Below are positions 4,694 through 7,973 of a stretch of 7,973 nt of DNA, piece after piece. Under the pieces are notes generated by a model, which made no database searches, was not told the DNA's origin, and worked only from the letters and a program-made list of their open reading frames with translations. The stretch is from an uncultured Eubacteriales bacterium (GTDB lineage Bacteria; Bacillota; Clostridia; Christensenellales; Aristaeellaceae): assembly GCA_900553905.1 (NCBI GenBank), contig USFL01000059.1, positions 1-7,973 of the forward strand, given 5' to 3'. A program made the position numbers and the translations under genes. How positions within the stretch are numbered: the first letter of the stretch is position 1; each line of letters opens with the position of its first letter.

Positions 4694-5622
4694 TGGAAAC
4701 CAGCCGGGCCAATGTGCTCATCCACCGCAGCGATGGGCAGACCTTTGCCATGGATGACCGACCCATGGGGCTGCTTGAACTTGAGGGCGTGGACGCGCCC
4801 GCCATGGAGGTATTCACCGAGAAAAACGCCGTGGGCGACGGCGACACGGTGACGGGCAGCCGCGTGGCGGCAAGGGACATCACCATCCGGGCCAAATCGC
4901 GCGGGGGCATCAAAAACGCCATTCTGCGCGCCCGGGCGGTGGTGTTTTTTGATCCGCAATACACCTACGACGTGGATATCAGCTACGACGGCGTGACCCG
5001 CACCGCGCGGGACTGCCGTCTGAAGGCCGTGGCCATCCCGTCGGGCAGCCTGTATCAGCCGCTTGACATCACGGCCACGTTCCTGTGCCCCTATGGGTAT
5101 CTGGACGGCGAGGGCGGCATGGATGGCGTGGACCTCAACAGCATCACCCCACGGCTTGGGTGGCCGTATGTGTCGATGATGAAGGACGGCGTGCTCGGTG
5201 CCACAGCGAGCGGCGAGCAGGCTGCCGCAGCGCCAGGCGCGGACGCCACCGGCATGCTGTTCGGCGTGTACAACTACGACAAAACCGTGGTCATCCACAA
5301 CCGGGGAAGCGCCCCCACCTGGGTGCGCGGCGTGTTTACCGCCATGGGGCCGGGCACGGTGCAAAACCCCAAACTGATTCACGGGGACGCCTTCGTGCGC
5401 GTGCTGTACACCATGAATCCCGGCGACGTGGTGGACATTGACACCGAAAAGCGCGTCGTGCGCATCAACGGGGTGAACGCCCTGAACAAAATCGACAAGG
5501 CGAGCAGCTTTGGCGGCATGCGCGTGGACCCCGGCTACAGCGTGATCGGCTTCGACGCCGACACCAACCCGGATCAGCTCAGCGCGCGGGTATACTTCCA
5601 GATAAGGTATTTGGGGGTATAA
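4693..5622 (+). CDS. Distal tail protein (Dit, siphovirus tail family)
   Basis: The 309-residue protein fits the Dit family, a hexamer at the tail tip that joins the tube to the hub and fibres. The N-terminal half has the family's features: an opening strand pair with TFAMDDRPMGLLELEG, then VTGSRVAARDITI and a region around residues 70-140 ending ITATFLCPYGYL. The C-terminal half (about 190-309) resembles the galectin-like part, with VVIHNRGSAPTWV, TMNPGDVVDIDTEKRVVRING and a final ARVYFQIRYLGV. Proteins of this class commonly show 'I.N.G...tyP.i.I.G' and 'GD.i.idt..k.v.vnG' patterns here. The ATG shares its A with the tape measure stop codon, so the two genes are translationally coupled. Confidence 0.85.
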   Translation: METSRANVLIHRSDGQTFAMDDRPMGLLELEGVDAPAMEVFTEKNAVGDGDTVTGSRVAARDITIRAKSRGGIKNAILRARAVVFFDPQYTYDVDISYDGVTRTARDCRLKAVAIPSGSLYQPLDITATFLCPYGYLDGEGGMDGVDLNSITPRLGWPYVSMMKDGVLGATASGEQAAAAPGADATGMLFGVYNYDKTVVIHNRGSAPTWVRGVFTAMGPGTVQNPKLIHGDAFVRVLYTMNPGDVVDIDTEKRVVRINGVNALNKIDKASSFGGMRVDPGYSVIGFDADTNPDQLSARVYFQIRYLGV

Positions 5623-5625
5623 GGT

Positions 5626-6762
5626 ATGGAGATAGCCGGTCTTGACAAGAATCTCGAAACACTTAGCTATTTCCAGTACCTGAACCTGCAATGGAAGCGG
5701 CGATACTACGAGCCGGGCAGCTTTTCCATGCGCATTCTGGCGGCGGACTATGACCCGCGCGTGAAATTCCTCTACACGCCGGATCGCCCGGAGGTGGGCA
5801 TGGTGGAAAAGGTGGACTACGAGCGCACGGCGCAGGGCGAGTTTGTGCAGCTGAGCGGATCTTTTCTTGAGGCGCTGTACAACCGCATCTACGCCTATCC
5901 GCACATCAAGGGGAAGCACACGCTGGCGGCGCTTCTGGCGTATGCAAATCATCCCTGGTATGCGCTGGACCTATACACCGTCCAGCCGGACGCAGGAGCC
6001 TTTGCCGCGACCGAGGTGGATGTGTCCTGGCAGAACGACACCATCACCGACTGTCTCTATTCCACGCTGAAAACCATCGAATTGAGCTGGCGGTTTGCGC
6101 TGGACCCGAATACGGGCGTCCTTGCGATGCGCGTATGGCAGGGGTTGGACCGGACGCAGGCGCAGGAGGAAAACGCCTTCGCCCTGTTTTCCGACGACAG
6201 CCATCATGTGACCGAGTTTTCCTACACCGAGGATGAAAGCGGCTACAAAAACCATGCCGTGGTGTTCTACGGCAGCGACTCCATCGGCGATCCCTACCGG
6301 CACGACGTGTACACCGCAAACTGGCAGACCGAGGGCCGCCGCTGGCTGATGATGAACGTGGACGATGACCTGACCGAGCAGGAGCGTACCCAGAAGGCGC
6401 ACGACGAGCTGAAAAAGTATCCCATCGTGCAGAGCGCCGACATCGAAGTGATCCAGAGCGGGCTTTTGTACCGGAAGGACTACGACCTGGGCGACAAGTG
6501 CGACGTGGTGTGCCACCGGCTGGGCAAGAGCTTTGCGACGCGCATCACGGGCGTGAACGAGGTGTTCAAGGCCGGGCAGCACAGCGTGAGCCTGACCTTC
6601 GGCGAGAGCGCCAGCACGGTCTACCAGCGCGTGGCGCGGCATGGCCGGGGCGACGTCCGCGGGTACGAGCTGCCCAAGATCACGTCCAGAAGGGTGCGCA
6701 TCCTGATGCCGGGGAACGACTGGCAGACGGCGACGATCAACAGCCCAAAGACGGGGGTATAG
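5626..6762 (+). CDS. Baseplate hub protein (siphovirus ReqiPepy6 Gp37-like)
   Basis: This 378-residue protein resembles the ReqiPepy6 Gp37-like family, which takes the tail-associated hub position after Dit. Recognisable stretches are the N-terminal LQWKRRYYEPGSFSM (about residues 23-37), VGMVEKVDYE, GSFLEALYNRI and a later YKNHAVVFYG. Near the end LGDKCDVVCHRLG leads to RITGVNEVF and SVSLTFGE. That last part resembles the hub module of tail proteins that form the ring around the tape measure end. It lacks an added peptidase, lysozyme or long fibre domain, so cell-wall cleavage, if any, must be done by another protein. The start lies three bases after the Dit stop. GGGGGT at 5613-5618, inside the Dit gene's end, is the only nearby ribosome binding sequence. 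Confidence 0.82.
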   Translation: MEIAGLDKNLETLSYFQYLNLQWKRRYYEPGSFSMRILAADYDPRVKFLYTPDRPEVGMVEKVDYERTAQGEFVQLSGSFLEALYNRIYAYPHIKGKHTLAALLAYANHPWYALDLYTVQPDAGAFAATEVDVSWQNDTITDCLYSTLKTIELSWRFALDPNTGVLAMRVWQGLDRTQAQEENAFALFSDDSHHVTEFSYTEDESGYKNHAVVFYGSDSIGDPYRHDVYTANWQTEGRRWLMMNVDDDLTEQERTQKAHDELKKYPIVQSADIEVIQSGLLYRKDYDLGDKCDVVCHRLGKSFATRITGVNEVFKAGQHSVSLTFGESASTVYQRVARHGRGDVRGYELPKITSRRVRILMPGNDWQTATINSPKTGV

Positions 6763-6821
6763 CCTGGGCAGCTGCGCACAGGGGCCGCCGGGCGCCGGAG
6801 GGGCGCTTCGCCGCCATCGGG

Positions 6822-6864
6822 GATCGCGGCGCATGGACTGCCCGCATCCCTGCGATCGTTTTTT
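6822..6864 (+). terminator. Terminator-like hairpin between hub and fibre genes
   Basis: GATCGC (6822-6827) pairs with GCGATC (6852-6857), with a G-U and a G-C pair extending it inward. G and six Ts (6859-6864) follow. The loop is long (about 20 bases), so strength is uncertain. The 137-base stretch from 6763 to 6899 holds no other recognisable element besides the fibre gene's GGAGGTG (6882-6888). I see no convincing promoter there, so some read-through must supply the fibre gene. Confidence 0.55.
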
Positions 6865-6899
6865 CAACCACTCACACAAATGGAGGTGCATTGATTCTC

Positions 6900-7973
6900 A
6901 TGTTTTCCCTACCCTTTGACAGCAAGATCACCGGTTACGATTCCAACGGCATCCCGCAATACGACCGGGCCAGCGGCAGCGCGGAGTTTGCACGGCTGCT
7001 GGCGGCGTTCCTGACCAACGGCGTATTTGGCAGCGGCATGTTTGCCGTAACGGCCAAAACCGGCATGCAGGTGGAGGTGAGCGCGGGCAGCTGCGTGATA
7101 GGCGGGCGGTTCGGCTTTGCCATCGTGCCTGAGACGCTGACGGTTGCAGCGGACGTGCAGTACCCGCGCATCGACAGCGTGGTACTGCGCATGGACGTGG
7201 CCGAGCCGGTACGCGACATCCACCTTGAGGTACATCAGGGCACGCCCTCGCCCGCGCCGCAGGCCCCTGCCCTCACGCGCGACGGCACCGTGTGGGAGCT
7301 GGGGCTGGCCAACGTGCTCATCCCCGCAGGCAGCACCGCCATCGCCCAGGAGCGCATCACCGATACCCGGCTGGACACGAGCCGGTGCGGCATCGTGGCC
7401 GCCATCAACAGCAAGATCGACACCACCGCCCTCTACAACCAGATTCAGGCGGATCTGGCTTCCTTCAAGGGGACGGAGCAGGCGGGGTTTGAGGCGTGGC
7501 GCGAAAATGAACAGGCGGTGTTCGGCGCGTGGAAGGAAACGGAGCAGGCGGGGTTCGACGCGTGGAAGGAAACGGAGCAGTCGAGGTTCGGCGCGTGGAA
7601 GGAAACGGAGCAGAACGAATTTGAGGCATGGTTTGCCAATATCAAAGACATGCTCGAGGGCGACATTGTGGGCAACCTGCTTTCGCAGATTGAAGGCAAG
7701 GCGACCACGGCGACGTATTCCGCCACCCTCACCGCCGCGGGGTGGAGCGCCTCGGCGCCCTACACGCAGACCGCGTCCGCCGCGGGCGTGCTGGCTACGG
7801 ACGATCCCTTCGTGGACGTGGACATGAGCGGCGCGTCGGGGTCCGCGCAGGGCGCGGCGCTCACCGAGGCGTGGGGGTTCGTGGGCCGCGTCACGGCGGG
7901 CAGCGGCAAGATCACGGCCTATTGCTACGAAGAAAAACCGGCGGTCAACCTGCCGGTCATTTTGAAGGTGGTG
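6900..7973 (+). CDS. Baseplate/tail fibre protein with hendecad repeats, possible receptor-binding protein (3' end outside window)
   Basis: An open frame runs from ATG 6900 to the last base, 358 codons, without a stop. Residues about 1-165 resemble the N-terminal domain of many Bacillota phage baseplate and fibre proteins: TAKTGMQVEVSAGSCVIGGRF (residues 51-71 region), YPRIDSVVLRMDV (88-100), then VWELGLANVLIPAG and ITDTRLDTSRCG. A helical stalk follows: five 11-residue repeats at 190-244, then a conserved-looking FEAWFANIKDMLEGDIVGNLL. The last part is strand-rich and ends PVNLPVILKVV-like, so the gene is probably almost complete. It follows the hub, where peripheral baseplate or receptor-binding proteins sit. 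The start is uncertain: GGAGG at 6882-6886 is 13 bases from ATG 6900 but only four from an in-frame TTG at 6891. The exact receptor is unknown. Confidence 0.8.
   Translation, partial: MFSLPFDSKITGYDSNGIPQYDRASGSAEFARLLAAFLTNGVFGSGMFAVTAKTGMQVEVSAGSCVIGGRFGFAIVPETLTVAADVQYPRIDSVVLRMDVAEPVRDIHLEVHQGTPSPAPQAPALTRDGTVWELGLANVLIPAGSTAIAQERITDTRLDTSRCGIVAAINSKIDTTALYNQIQADLASFKGTEQAGFEAWRENEQAVFGAWKETEQAGFDAWKETEQSRFGAWKETEQNEFEAWFANIKDMLEGDIVGNLLSQIEGKATTATYSATLTAAGWSASAPYTQTASAAGVLATDDPFVDVDMSGASGSAQGAALTEAWGFVGRVTAGSGKITAYCYEEKPAVNLPVILKVV
7467..7631 (+). repeat. Five tandem 33-bp repeats encoding an 11-residue heptad-like unit
   Basis: Five in-frame 33-base units begin at 7467, 7500, 7533, 7566 and 7599. 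The consensus residue unit is K-E-T-E-Q-x-x-F-x-A-W. Units 3, 4 and 5 share AAGGAAACGGAGCAG exactly; units 1 and 2 are more diverged (GTEQ and ENEQ). An 11-residue period fits a hendecad coiled coil, so this is likely a trimeric stalk segment. The near-identity of the last three units at DNA level points to recent unit duplication, and copy number could vary by slippage or recombination. Confidence 0.9.

Noticed and set aside
4669..5952. A 427-residue open frame on the minus strand opposite Dit and the hub.
   Set aside because: It is His-, Arg- and Val-rich in the way antisense frames of high-GC genes are, crosses two well-supported plus-strand genes, and has no recognisable domain.
5971..6891. 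A 306-residue minus-strand open frame opposite the hub gene.
   Set aside because: Its composition is that of a shadow frame, and the plus-strand hub protein fully explains the region.
6753..6900. A -1 frameshift at the G-run (6753-6757) fusing hub and fibre.
   Set aside because: The frame is open, but G GGG GTA is not a good slippery heptamer, and the gap holds a terminator-like hairpin and a ribosome binding site for the fibre gene.
7144..7827. An Arg/Pro-rich plus-strand open frame of 227 residues.
   Set aside because: It is an alternate frame of the fibre gene; its RGRKRS-type repeats simply mirror the 33-bp fibre repeats.

Overview
The window is a tail-morphogenesis module of a long-tailed (siphovirus-type) bacteriophage or prophage. 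The host looks like a high-GC Bacillota/Clostridia bacterium. This rests on strong AGGAGG-type ribosome binding sites, sigma-A-like promoters, and tail proteins of families typical of Gram-positive siphophages (Gp15 chaperone, Dit, ReqiPepy6 Gp37-like hub). No integrase, attachment site or bacterial gene is visible, so prophage and free phage cannot be told apart here. The genus is not identifiable.

Layout, all genes on the + strand. An upstream head-tail gene probably ends at base 12. It is followed by a tail-terminator-like protein (9-422), then a 350-base insert between tail genes (423-772, see below). Next come the tail tube protein (773-1267), a strong stem-loop (1273-1311), two tail-assembly chaperones that overlap at ATGCATGA (1338-1670 and 1663-2283), the tape measure protein (about 2273-4693), the distal tail protein Dit (4693-5622) and the baseplate hub (5626-6762). 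A 137-base gap holding a terminator-like hairpin comes before a fibre/receptor-binding-type protein with a five-fold 11-residue repeat. That gene starts near 6900 and is still open at the window end. From 1338 to 6762 the genes overlap or nearly touch, so they are probably translated from one late transcript.

The most interesting part is 423-740. It reads as an independent 'moron' with the layout of a type I toxin-antitoxin locus. A near-consensus promoter (TTGACA, 18-base spacer, TATGAT) is followed at the expected start point by a GNRA-capped hairpin. A 39-residue single-membrane-span peptide follows behind a very strong Shine-Dalgarno sequence that a local hairpin can sequester. On the opposite strand, an extended -10 promoter points back into the 3' end of this gene and leads after about 70 bases to a hairpin plus T-tract terminator. 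A perfect 14-base inverted repeat joins the 5' and 3' ends of the sense transcript, and short direct repeats would let the antisense RNA also reach the leader near the Shine-Dalgarno. The nearest known designs are the prophage-borne, 3'-overlapping TxpA/RatA and BsrG/SR4 pairs of Bacillus subtilis and the repeat-containing par/Fst locus of enterococcal plasmids. Assigning this locus to that class is inference from architecture; no homology search was possible.

The tail genes together describe a siphovirus tail: terminator, tube, chaperones loading the tape measure, and a Dit/hub baseplate with a peripheral fibre. The tape measure of about 806 residues predicts a tail near 120 nm by the usual rule of about 0.15 nm per residue.
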